From Isosphaeraceae bacterium (lineage in GTDB: Bacteria > Planctomycetota > Planctomycetia > Isosphaerales > Isosphaeraceae), in the NCBI GenBank assembly GCA_031291845.1, contig JARLIH010000198.1:1-54285 (forward strand): a stretch of 54,285 nt of DNA, written 5' to 3'. The translations under genes and the position numbers were made by a program. Under the pieces are notes generated by a model. That model worked only from the letters and a program-made list of their open reading frames with translations. It did no database searches and had not been told where the DNA came from. Positions 18,201 through 26,600 of this stretch are shown piece by piece. Position 1 is the first letter of the stretch, and every line of letters begins with the position of its first letter.

Positions 18201-18788
18201 CGCCAGCTTCTGCGGGTTGAGCCAGGCGCGAATGCTGTAGTCGCGCTGGCCCATATAATTGACGTCCGACACGCCGTAAACGCGCAGCAGCTCATCCTTG
18301 ACGTAGATCGTGGCGAAGTTACTCAGATAGATGTCGTCGTACCGGCCGTCCGGCGAGAAAAAGTTCACGATCATCAGCATGTCGGGCGTCCGCTTCCGGA
18401 TCGTGATTCCCTGGCTCTGGACGGACGTCGGGAGCTGCGGCAACGCGAGCGCCACGCGATTTTGAACCATGACGAGCGCGGTGTTCACATCGGTCCCGAT
18501 ATCGAACGTCACGGTCAGGGTATACGATCCGTCGTTGCCCATTTGCGAGGACATGTAGAGCATGCCCTCGATGCCATTGACCTGCTGTTCGATGGGCGCT
18601 GCCACGGTATCGGCGACCACCGGCGCGCTCGCCCCGGGGTAGTTAATCGTGATCGAAATTCCGGGCGGGGTGATCCGCGGGTACTGCGCGATGGGGAGCG
18701 AGTAGAGCGCGATCCCACCGATCAGCGTGATGACCAGCGAGAGCACGGTCGCGAAGATGGGCCGGTCAATGAAAAAACGGGCGATCAT
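15201..18788 (-). CDS. RND multidrug efflux pump, HAE-1 type (first pump)
   Basis: A 1195-residue pump paralogous to the next gene; long stretches from TM2 to TM6 are nearly identical at protein and DNA level, which suggests duplication or gene conversion. It has the standard start MIARFFIDRPIFATVLSLVI, LAIGIVVDDAIVVLEN in TM4 and GLACKNAILIVEFAKQ in TM10. It shares the insertion after TM6 (ALPWWIFGVLGGFLTVRLG, TPGALAGGLLGWLIIRPVNA). Unlike its partner it has a C-terminal extension with two further hydrophobic segments (TLASGLLGLGVGCLLAQLG and GIGGAAGMLAPLLVLSIHTV). Its start overlaps the adaptor's stop by 4 nt (ATGA), so translation is coupled. No TolC-type outer membrane channel gene is nearby. 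Confidence 0.94.
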   Translation of the reverse strand: MIARFFIDRPIFATVLSLVITLIGGIALYSLPIAQYPRITPPGISITINYPGASAPVVADTVAAPIEQQVNGIEGMLYMSSQMGNDGSYTLTVTFDIGTDVNTALVMVQNRVALALPQLPTSVQSQGITIRKRTPDMLMIVNFFSPDGRYDDIYLSNFATIYVKDELLRVYGVSDVNYMGQRDYSIRAWLNPQKLASYNMTAMDVAAAIRTQNLDAPSGQIGQPPSSLGQPFQMPVNTLGRLTDPEQFGAIVVKTGTVGPREPATAITRLRDVARIELGAQNYNQACTFDRHKAVGLSIYQLPGTNALDVGDRVRAKMEELKTRFPDGVDYDIGYDTTPFIRESVGEVFKTLRDAVILVGIVVLVFLQDWRAMILPMIDVPVSLIGTFAVMAAMGFSLNNLTLFGLVLAIGIVVDDAIVVLENTERLIATGLDARSATIKAMDEITGPILAITLALCSVFIPCCFIGGITGQFFRQFAVTIAVSTVISAINAMTMTPSRAVLIFRTEEGSDGHTHKKEALPWWIFGVLGGFLTVRLGEQWLGDKPFALPAMGMSEESLAAWLPWVVKAAYFTPGALAGGLLGWLIIRPVNAVLAWLFGGFNALFDGVSSAYGWTVGKSLRISAVVLFAYAGLLGLTVFVFQRAPTGFIPQQDQGRLIVNVQLPDSASLQRTQEAMAEIEAIAHEVPGVAHTVTISGMSFLAQSTSSSFASMFIVLDPFDKRKVPGRDAESIMARLRKAYNRRVKDARVTVYGSSPIPGLGVAGGFKIIVEDRGSLGLQALQTQTDELTRKLNALPAMASATTQFRSRSPQLFLDIDRTKVESLGVTFQDVNQTLSMYLGSLYVNSFNEFGRHWQVTIQVEGQYRNQIEDIGLLKVRNKWGQMVPIGTLVTLKEIGGPIAVQRYNLYTGAAITGSLKPGVSTGDAIAAINKLASDSLPLSMRTEWTELMFVQIRAGNTALYVFALAAVSVFLALAALYESWTLPLAVILVVPLCLLCSVWGVLYTGRDVNIFVQIGLVVLVGLACKNAILIVEFAKQLQQEGRSRQEATREACRLRLRPILMTSLAFIFGVIPLVVAAGAGAEMRRSLGIAVFTGMVGVTLFGIFLTPVFYSVIQGLSTGRLFAGNAARWVGSTLASGLLGLGVGCLLAQLGVVRLTWGLGIGGAAGMLAPLLVLSIHTVVARATSPPDKREDPFV

Positions 18789-20056
18789 TGGAGGGACCCG
18801 TCCGCGCCTTTGGCCGGCGCGGTCCCCTTGGCGGCCGGCGCCGCCTTCTTACTCTTGGCCGGGGTCGTTTCCCCGCCAGCGGAGGTCCGGCCGGCGAGCG
18901 TCGGCATGGGCATCTTCTCGGCCTGGATCTCCATCCGCGGACGGACCTGGAGCAGGCCGCTGGTGATGACCCAGTCGTTCGGCTCGAGCCCGTCCTCGAT
19001 CACGCGCAGGCCGTCGGCCTCTTGTGCGCCGGTGGTCACGCGACGGTACTGGACCTTGTTCTGCGAGTCGAGCACATAGACGAACTTGAGCCCCTGGTCC
19101 GACGACACGGCCCGGTCGATCACCAGGAGAGCCTGGTGAGGTGTCCCGATCGGCAGGCGGATCCGGACGAACATGCCCGGCGAAAGCAGCCGCACGCCGT
19201 TGGGGGGCTCGGGGTTTGGAAAGACACCGCGCACCGAGATGCTGCCGGTCGTGGGGTTAACCTGGTTGTCGAGGAAGTTGACGGTCCCCTTGTGCGGAAA
19301 GCCGTCCTCCCCTTGCAGTCCCATGAGAATCGAGAACGAGGCCCCATCCTTTTCGCGTTGAATCCGCCCGTCGTTGATCGCCTTGCGCAGGCGCAGCAGC
19401 GTCGGTTCGTCCATGTCGAAGTAGGCGTGGATCGGGTCCAGCGACACGACGGTGGTCAAGAGTGTCTGGTCCGAGTTCACGAGGTTCCCGGTCGTCAGGT
19501 AGTAGCGGCTGACCTGGCCGTCGATCGGCGAGACGACCTGGGTAAACTCCAGGTTCAGCTCGTACATCTCCAGACTCTTTTCGTACGACTTGACCCGGGC
19601 ATCGGCCTCCTCGACGGACGCCGAGTCCTGTTCCATCTGCTGCTGGCTGACGGAGTTGGACACGCGGGAGTTGATACCCACATCACGCGCGTACACCGTC
19701 CGGGCCACCTTGAGCTGCGCCTGGCACAGCTCGACCTGGGCACGGGCCGCGTCGACCTGGGCCTGGTACGGGCGCGGGTCGATCTCGAAGAGGAGGTCTC
19801 CCTTCTTGACGTGTGCCCCTTCCTTGAACGGCATCCTCTTCAGGTAACCGGTCACCCGCGGACGGATATCGACCGACTGCACGGCATTGATACGCCCCGT
19901 AAAATCCACGAAGTCGGTCACTTCTCGCTTGAGCGGCTGACTGACCGGGATCACCGGGAGCGCGGCGGGAGCGACCACGGGCCGGTTGCCCTGGCATCCG
20001 CTTGCGACCAAGATGAGGAGACTGCAAGCCGCGTTGATCAACGAACGACGGGGCAT
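18785..20056 (-). CDS. RND efflux periplasmic adaptor lipoprotein
   Basis: A 423-residue membrane fusion protein that links an RND pump to an outer-membrane channel. It begins MPRRSLINAACSLLILVASG with a lipobox ending LVASGC (lipidated Cys21). Then come the membrane-proximal and lipoyl half-motifs (VDIRPRVTGYLKRMPFKEGA, VKKGDLLFEIDPRPYQAQVD), the alpha-hairpin at about 100-165, the second lipoyl half (ELNLEFTQVVSPIDGQVSRY) and a beta-barrel domain with SPGMFVRIRLPIG. The Pro, Lys and Ala-rich tail is probably disordered. The start at 20056 has AGAGG 7 nt upstream and places the lipobox correctly. It is the first gene of the operon and probably serves both pumps. Confidence 0.94.
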   Translation of the reverse strand: MPRRSLINAACSLLILVASGCQGNRPVVAPAALPVIPVSQPLKREVTDFVDFTGRINAVQSVDIRPRVTGYLKRMPFKEGAHVKKGDLLFEIDPRPYQAQVDAARAQVELCQAQLKVARTVYARDVGINSRVSNSVSQQQMEQDSASVEEADARVKSYEKSLEMYELNLEFTQVVSPIDGQVSRYYLTTGNLVNSDQTLLTTVVSLDPIHAYFDMDEPTLLRLRKAINDGRIQREKDGASFSILMGLQGEDGFPHKGTVNFLDNQVNPTTGSISVRGVFPNPEPPNGVRLLSPGMFVRIRLPIGTPHQALLVIDRAVSSDQGLKFVYVLDSQNKVQYRRVTTGAQEADGLRVIEDGLEPNDWVITSGLLQVRPRMEIQAEKMPMPTLAGRTSAGGETTPAKSKKAAPAAKGTAPAKGADGSLQ

Positions 20057-20269
20057 CGTAACCTCTTGCAGGGAGTCATGTCCGACACTCGTCCGCGATC
20101 GTCGGCACAGACTCGGTTGGCTTCGGCAGGGAGGATCGCCAGCTTCCCATCTTACGGTGTGCGCGGTCGCATCAGAACCGTGACGAACTTGAGACATCGG
20201 GCATGTTGGTCGAGCGGGGATGTCGCAAAAACGTCCCACGCCCTGGTTCACCTGCGACCACTGAACACC

Positions 20270-20296
20270 TTGACCCTAAAAGATTACGCGAATAAT
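20270..20296 (+). promoter_or_regulatory. Candidate promoter of the sigma factor-kinase pair
   Basis: TTGACC at 20270-20275 and AATAAT at 20291-20296 (5 of 6 matches to TATAAT) with a short 15-bp spacer, about 50 bp before the sigma factor start. It lies in the intergenic region shared with the divergent efflux operon. Confidence 0.3.
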
Positions 20297-20348
20297 TTCA
20301 GTAGAAGCCTTCATCGCTTTCCAAGGAACCGGGACGAATCGACGAGTT

Positions 20349-20912
20349 GTGGCGGGGCGAGAGCAGGTCCTCGGAGGTTTCCGGGCTGTGGACGACCGTG
20401 CGCGAGGCGAACTGATCTCGTTGGTCTATGACGACTTGCGCCTGGCGGCCGCGCGGCTCATGCGACGGGAGCGACCCGACCACACCCTGACGGCGACGGC
20501 CGTCGCCAATGAAGCCGTGCTGCGCCTCGTGGGCGACGCGGTCTTTGACCGCGCCCCCGATCGCGGCGCCGTGCTTGCCGCGGCCTCGCGTGTCATGCGA
20601 GAGATCCTCGTGGACCACGCCCGGCGGCGGGCCGCCAACCGGCGCGGGCGGGGGTGGCAGCGCGTGCCGCTCGACGTGCTCGTCGATTACTTCGAGACCC
20701 AGGGCCTCGACGTGGGCGCGATCCACGAGGCACTCGATCGGTTGAGCGCGCTGAGCATGCGGCAAAGCCAGGTCGTCACGCTGCGTTACTTCGGCGGGAT
20801 GACCGTGCCCGAGGTCGCGCAGGCGCTCGGCGTGTCGGTCGTCACGGTCGAGCGGGACTGGCGGCTCGCACGCGCCTGGCTGCACGGCCAACTGGCGGAG
20901 GGGAGAGAATGA
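20349..20912 (+). CDS. ECF-type RNA polymerase sigma factor
   Basis: A 187-residue sigma-70 family factor of the ECF-like subgroup common in planctomycetes (TIGR02999-like). Region 2 is seen in LISLVYDDLRLAAARLMR, and the subgroup's typical HTLTATAVANEAVLRL follows. Region 4 is the helix-turn-helix MRQSQVVTLRYFGGMTVPEV, then AQALGVSVVTVERDWRLARAW. It probably directs polymerase to a specific regulon after an envelope signal. The start is uncertain: GTG at 20349 keeps the N-terminal alignment with the family, whereas GTG at 20388 has a better GGAGG upstream. The kinase gene begins inside its stop codon (ATGA), so the kinase is a strong candidate for controlling this factor. Confidence 0.9.
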   Translation: MAGREQVLGGFRAVDDRARGELISLVYDDLRLAAARLMRRERPDHTLTATAVANEAVLRLVGDAVFDRAPDRGAVLAAASRVMREILVDHARRRAANRRGRGWQRVPLDVLVDYFETQGLDVGAIHEALDRLSALSMRQSQVVTLRYFGGMTVPEVAQALGVSVVTVERDWRLARAWLHGQLAEGRE

Positions 20913-22795
20913 CCACCCAGCGGTGGCGTCAGATCAGCGACCTTTTCGATGCGGCGCTCCGGCTCGAGCCCGCCGAGCGCGGCGATTGGGTCCGCGGCGC
21001 ATGCGGCGCGGACGATGAGCTACGTGCCGAGCTCGACCGCCTGCTGGCCGACGACGATGAAGCCTCGCGGACCGGGTTCTTGACGCCCCCCGACACTCCG
21101 AGGCCAGCCCCGGACCCCACGGCGAGCTGGCCCCCGCATGCGGAACGGCCCCAGCCGGCAAGCATCAGCCAACTGCCGGGCGAGCTCGAGCCGGACGTTC
21201 GCGGCTTCCCTCAGAAGGCCGCGATCGCCGCCGCGAGTGTGTCGCAGCCGACGACCGAGACACGCTCGGTGCTGCAATCGCGACTGTTCGAGCTGGCGGT
21301 CATCTATCTCCTGATCTTCGGGATGGCGTTCTTCTGGAGGCACGTCATCCTGCGCCGTTACGATGTGACGATCTCGAGCCTTCACGTCGTCAGCCTGCTC
21401 GCGCTCGGCGGTGCGGCGTACCTGTTTCACCGGCAAACCCCCATGTCGATGACCAGGCTCCGGGCGCTCGAGCTGACCATGATCGGGATGATGGCGATCC
21501 GCGTCGCCTTCGCACAATACTGGCTGATGCTGTCCCATTCGCAACACAACGACCCCATGGCGGCGCAGCGCACGATGCAGAACCACGTGCTGCTGGTCGC
21601 GATCCTGATCCTGACCTCCGGGATCTACGTGCCCAAGAGCTGGCGCCGCGCCGCGTTGGTGGGCGTGCCGCTCGCGTTACTCCCCTTCGCGACCCTGCTC
21701 CTGCTCCGCCTGCGCCACCCCGAAGCGATGGGTTGGCTCGCGCGCAGGGGCGCTTCCGGAGGGACCGCGCCCATCGGCTTGTACAGCTACGACTGCATGC
21801 TGTTGCTGACGCTCGCAGTCGGTGCCGCCTGGGGGGCCAACACGATCTCGCGGCTGCGGAGGCAGGTCGTCGAGGCGCGGCAGCTCGGCCAGTACCGCCT
21901 CCGCCGGCGCATCGGCGCGGGGGGAATGGGCGAAGTCTACCTCGCCGACCACCAACTCCTGAAACGCCCGTGCGCGGTGAAGTTGATCCGGCCGGATGAC
22001 GCGGCCGACCCGAAGGCCCTGGAGCGGTTCGAGCGGGAGGTCCGGATCACCGCCACGCTCTCGCACTGGAACACGGTCGAGATTTACGATTACGGCCGCA
22101 CCGAGGAAGGAACGTATTACTACGTGATGGAATATCTGCCGGGCCTCAGCCTGGCGGAACTGGTGGAACACCACGGCCCGCAGCCCGCGGGGCGCGTCGT
22201 TTACCTGCTCCGGCAGGTCTGCAATGCGCTCCGCGAGGCGCACGCGGCGGGCTTGATCCATCGCGATATCAAGCCGTCCAACATCTTCGCCGCCCGCCGC
22301 GGCGGGGTGGACGACGTGGCCAAGCTGCTTGACTTCGGCCTGGTCCTTCCCCTGGTCACGACCGGCGGCCCACGGCCCGCCCAGGAAGCCCGGGCCCTCG
22401 GCACGCCGCTCCACATGTCGCCCGAACAGGCCCTCGGCCACCAAGAGCTCGACGCGCGGAGCGACATTTATTCGCTCGGAACGGTCGCCTATTTTCTCCT
22501 GACCGGCGCTCCGCCGTTCGCGAAGGGAAACGGGTTCGAGGTGATGATGGCCCACACGCGCGCCCGGGTCGCCCCGATGTCGCAGGCAGGCGTGACAGTC
22601 CCCGAGGACCTCGAGCGCATCGTTCTGCGGTGCCTGGCCAAGGACCCCGCCGATCGATACCAAGACGCCGAGGCCCTCGAGCACGCGCTCAGCGATTGCG
22701 GCTGCGTCGGCGAGTGGGACCAGGCGCAGGCCGCGCTTTGGTGGCGCCAGGTGACCAGCGAACCCGCCGCCTGCGTGAATTCGGCGTGTGGATGA
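20909..22795 (+). CDS. Membrane Ser/Thr protein kinase with N-terminal six-helix domain
   Basis: A 628-residue kinase. Residues 1-120 are cytosolic and Pro-rich, starting with a segment typical of sigma-linked planctomycete kinases (WRQISDLFDAALRLEPAERG). Residues about 126-315 contain six hydrophobic segments, for example LFELAVIYLLIFGMAFFW and MLLLTLAVGAAWGANTI. The protein kinase domain is at about 329-597: glycine loop GAGGMGEVY, Lys358 in CAVKLI, HRDIKPSN at 451-458 (Asp453), DFG at 475-477 and GTPLHMSPEQAL. All catalytic residues are intact. This order, membrane sensor first and kinase last, is the reverse of the common PknB layout. It overlaps the sigma factor gene by 4 nt. A 40-bp hairpin repeat covers its last codons. 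Confidence 0.92.
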   Translation: MTTQRWRQISDLFDAALRLEPAERGDWVRGACGADDELRAELDRLLADDDEASRTGFLTPPDTPRPAPDPTASWPPHAERPQPASISQLPGELEPDVRGFPQKAAIAAASVSQPTTETRSVLQSRLFELAVIYLLIFGMAFFWRHVILRRYDVTISSLHVVSLLALGGAAYLFHRQTPMSMTRLRALELTMIGMMAIRVAFAQYWLMLSHSQHNDPMAAQRTMQNHVLLVAILILTSGIYVPKSWRRAALVGVPLALLPFATLLLLRLRHPEAMGWLARRGASGGTAPIGLYSYDCMLLLTLAVGAAWGANTISRLRRQVVEARQLGQYRLRRRIGAGGMGEVYLADHQLLKRPCAVKLIRPDDAADPKALERFEREVRITATLSHWNTVEIYDYGRTEEGTYYYVMEYLPGLSLAELVEHHGPQPAGRVVYLLRQVCNALREAHAAGLIHRDIKPSNIFAARRGGVDDVAKLLDFGLVLPLVTTGGPRPAQEARALGTPLHMSPEQALGHQELDARSDIYSLGTVAYFLLTGAPPFAKGNGFEVMMAHTRARVAPMSQAGVTVPEDLERIVLRCLAKDPADRYQDAEALEHALSDCGCVGEWDQAQAALWWRQVTSEPAACVNSACG

Positions 22796-22822
22796 AATGC
22801 CCCGGTGCATTCCGCGCACCCT
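22783..22822 (+). repeat. 40-bp hairpin repeat, degenerate copy
   Basis: A decayed member of the family seen at 31282-31321 and 40869-40908. The centre (CCGGTGCATT) and right arm (GCGCACCCT) are recognisable, and the left arm (about GTGTGGATGAAA) is altered. It overlaps the kinase stop codon. Confidence 0.5.
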
Positions 22823-22906
22823 CCGGGAAGCGCAAGCGAGTGGTCGTTCTCTCGCCTGTTTGCGGGTCGTTGAAAAGAAACAGGTCGGCGCGTCAATTGC
22901 TTCTGG

Positions 22907-22935
22907 TTGACGGATGCGCGAACACCGGGTAATCT
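22907..22935 (+). promoter_or_regulatory. Candidate promoter for the antitoxin-like gene
   Basis: TTGACG, a 17-bp spacer and TAATCT. The -35 box is part of an inverted repeat (CGTCAA/TTGACG around 22891-22912) that could be an operator, which would suit autoregulation by a Phd-type protein. Confidence 0.35.
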
Positions 22936-23028
22936 AAGAGTTACCTATCAAAAACTGGGGGCGGGATCTGTCTATCCGCTCCGAGAATCCCCAAGAGTTT
23001 TTGGCCGAGTTGGCCCCCGAGGATGGAG

Positions 23029-23322
23029 ATGCCTCAGTACCGCGTCCGTTTCATTGGAAGCCGAGAGCTTCACCGTGACCTGCCCAAAGTCTTGGACTCG
23101 CTGGAAGATCCGAAAGCACGCTTCGTCCTGACGATCCACAGCAAGCCCAAGGCGGTACTCATCGGCGCGGAAGCCTTCCTGGCGCTCTTGCGCGGCCACA
23201 CTGCCGAGGATCGCTTGCTCGCCCTTCAACTGGGTGCGCTTGTTCGCGGACTCGAAGCCGCCAGCCCCGCGGAGGATAGCTCCGAGGCGGAAGAAGTGCA
23301 GGAAGAACTCGTCGGCGTCTGA
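23029..23322 (+). CDS. Phd/YefM-like antitoxin, no partner toxin
   Basis: A 97-residue small protein. The central segment LPKVLDSLEDPKARFVLTIH followed by SKPKAVLIGAEAFLALLRG matches the Phd/YefM DNA-binding antitoxin fold, in which a short strand-helix unit precedes a conserved K-P-x-A-V-L-I. The C-terminal tail is acidic (SSEAEEVQEELVGV). ATG at 23029 has GAGG about 7 nt upstream; ATG at 23023 is an alternative that adds two residues. No RelE, ParE or PIN-type toxin gene follows: the next gene is dnaE, more than 350 bp away. It may be an orphan regulator or solitary antitoxin. Confidence 0.65.
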   Translation: MPQYRVRFIGSRELHRDLPKVLDSLEDPKARFVLTIHSKPKAVLIGAEAFLALLRGHTAEDRLLALQLGALVRGLEAASPAEDSSEAEEVQEELVGV

Positions 23323-23686
23323 GCCGTTCTGTTCTCCGGAACCAAGGGAAACCCATCTTTTCGTCCCTTCGGCCTCCGGTCATTCTGGATTCCGCGATGG
23401 ATTCTCACCCAAGCTTCTCCCCCCCGGGTGAGGCCACGGCAGGTCTCCGGGCGAGATCCAAATGTATTAATAGATGTGCCTCGCCCGGTCAGCCACCGGG
23501 CGAGGGGGGCGTTTGCGCGCCGTGGCAGCGAACCCGGACGCGACTTGTAGGGTCATCTCGGGTACGCGCGAGCGATCGCAAAGAGGCGGGAACGGTGGCC
23601 CGCGCTTTGTCGCAATCGCTGTGGTAGAATCGGGGCTGGCCGCTGTTTCCGCGGTCTTGAACCGTTGCGCGAGGCCCTACTTTCCC
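23323..23686. other. Intergenic region before dnaE
   Basis: No gene seen. It contains a strong hairpin (CCTCGCCCGGT/ACCGGGCGAGG, 11 bp perfect, 23479-23505) without a T-run, and an extended -10-like element TGGTAGAAT at 23622-23630, about 55 bp before the dnaE start, which is a plausible dnaE promoter. Confidence 0.4.
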
Positions 23687-26600
23687 ATGTCGAACCGGCC
23701 GTTCGTTCACCTGCACTGCCACAGCCATTACAGTTTGCTGGACGGGGCGAGCAAGATCCCCGAGCTGACCCAGCGGTCGAAGGCGCTCGGGATGCCGGCC
23801 TTGGCCGTGACGGACCACGGCAACCTGTACGGGGCCGTTGAGTTCTTGCGCGAGGCGAAGGCGGCCGGAATCAAGCCGATCGTGGGGCTCGAGGCCTACG
23901 TGGCGCCGAGGCGCCGGACCGACCGCACGACGGGGGGGGGCTCGGGGAACGAGCATTCGTTCCACCTCACGCTCCTGGCGCGCAACGGGGAGGGGTTTCG
24001 CAACCTGCTGCGGCTCTCGTCGCTTTCGTTCCTCGAAGGTTTCTACTACAAGCCGCGCATCGACAAGGAGATCCTGGAGCGGCACTCCGAAGGACTGATC
24101 TGCCTCTCCGGCTGCGCGTCGGCCGAGTTCTCCGACCACATCCTGCACGGCAAGACGACCGAGGCGGAGCGGCTCTGCGCCTGGTACGAAAAGGTCTTCG
24201 GGTCGGAGAACTTCTACGTCGAGATCCAGGACAACGGCGTCGCCATCCAGCGCGACTGCGCAGAGGGAGCGATCGACATCGCGCGGCGGATGGGATTGCC
24301 GCTCGTGGCCACCAGCGACGCCCACTACCTGACGCGCGAGGACGCCGAGGCCCACGACGTGTTGCTTTGCATCAACACGGGCAAGACGCTCGACGACCCT
24401 AGCCGCATGAAATTCGAGACGCAGGAGTTCTACCTGCGCAGTCCCGGCGAGATGTACGAGGCGATGCCCGGCCACGACGAGGCCCTTGCGACGTCGGTCC
24501 GGATCGCGGAGCTGGTCGAGGAGAACTACACCAGTCTGAACCTCGGCAAGCGCCAGTTCCCGTCGTTTCAGCCGCCGGACGAGAAAACGCCCGAGGACTA
24601 CCTCCGCTCGCTCTGCGAGGACGGCCTGCGCAAGCGCTACGGTGAAGATCCCCCCGCGCTCGTCCTCGAACGGCTCGAGCACGAGCTCGGCATCATCTGC
24701 CGCATGGGCTTCGCCTCGTACTTCCTCATTGTCTGGGACTTCGTCCGCTTCGCCCGCGAACGCGGCATCCCTAACTCGGCGCGCGGGTCGGCCTGCGGCG
24801 CGCTCGTCAGCTTCCTGCTCGAGCTCAGTCACGTCGACCCGATCAAGTACGACCTCCTGTTCGAACGCTTCCTCGACCCCAATCGTTCGGAAGCGCCCGA
24901 TATCGACATCGACCTCTGCAAGGAGCGGCGCTACGAGGTCATCGAGTACGTCCGCGTGAAGTATGGCGCCGACAACGTGGCGCAGATCGGTACGTTCGGC
25001 ACGATGGCGGCCAAGGCCGCGCTCAAGGACGTCGGCCGGGCCCTGAACATCCCGCTGGCGCGGGTCGACGAGGTCACAAAGCTGATCCCGACGCGCCTGA
25101 ACATCACGCTCGGTGACGCCCTCAAGGAAGAGCCGGCCCTGCGGCGACTGGTCGATGAAGACGCGGAAATCCACCGGATGTTCGACTACGCCCAGCGCCT
25201 CGAGGGGACGGTGCGCAACGTCGGCACCCACGCCGCCGGGGTCGTCATCGCCGACCGGCCGCTCCGGGACATGGTCCCGCTCCAGCGCATTCCGAACAAG
25301 GACAAGGACAAGGAGGTCGTCAGCACCCAGTGGGAGATGGGGGACGTCGAGAAGGCTGGGCTGCTGAAGATGGACTTCCTCGGCCTGCGCAACCTGACCA
25401 GCCTGGCCGCCGCCGTCCGGCTGGTCGAGCTGCGGATCGGCCGGCCGCTCGACCTGTTCGGCCTGCCGCTCGACGACCCCGAAACGTACGACATGCTCCA
25501 GCGCGGGGACGCCAAGGGGGTATTCCAGCTCGACGGCGCGGGCATCCGCGACCTGCTCGTGAAGATGAAGCCCGACCGCTTCGCGGACCTGATCGCGATC
25601 CTCGCCCTCTACCGCCCCGGCCCGCTCAACGGCGGCATGGTCGACGCCTACGTCAACCGCAAACATGGCCGCGAGCAAACGAAGTACGAACACCCGGTGA
25701 TGAAGGAAGTCCTGGAAGAGACCTACGGCGTGATGGTCTACCAGGAGCAGGTGATGCGCATCCTGAACCGGCTGGGAGGGATCGAGCTCTCCCAGGCGTA
25801 CGCCACTATCAAGGCGATCTCCAAGAAGAAGACCGAGGTCATCGCCCAGGGCCGCAAGCAGTTCGTCGACGGCGCGATCGAGCGCGGCCTCGAGAAGGAA
25901 ACGGCCACTCGCATCTTCGAGCTGATCGAGTTCTTCGGCGGTTACGGCTTCAACAAGTCGCACACCACCGCCTACGCGCTCGTGGCCTTCCAGACAGCCT
26001 ACCTGAAGGCCCACTACCCGACCGAGTTCATGGCCGCCCTGCTCTCCTCCGAGATGGACGGCGCCGAGCGCGAAAAGTACTTCGTCGAACACATCGACGA
26101 CTGCCGCCGGATGGACATCGAGGTCGTCCAGCCGAACATCAACGAAGGGGAGCAGACGTTCCGCGTCGCCGCCGAGGGAAAGATCCACTTCGGCCTGGGC
26201 GCTATCAAGCGGGCCGGCTTCAAGGCCATTGACGCGATCGTCGAGGCCCGGCGGCTCGGCGGACCGTTCCCCAGCCTCGACGATTTCTACGAACGCGTCC
26301 CCCAGGGGATCGTCAACCAAGCGTGCGTCGAGGCGCTCATCAAAGCCGGCGCCTTCGACGCGATGGGAACGAGGAAACAGCTCCTCGCCATCCTCCCACG
26401 CGCAGCACAGGCCGGGCAGGCGGTTCAAGAGGACCGCCGGCGAGGCCAGCGCAGCCTGTTCGACGCGTTCGCCGAACCGGCCAACGGGAACGGCAACGGC
26501 GCGACGCACGCGCCCACGAGCCTGCCGGACATTGGCGAGTTCCCCGACGCCGAGCGGCTGGCGCAGGAGAAAGAAGTGCTGGGCTTCTACATGTCGAGCC

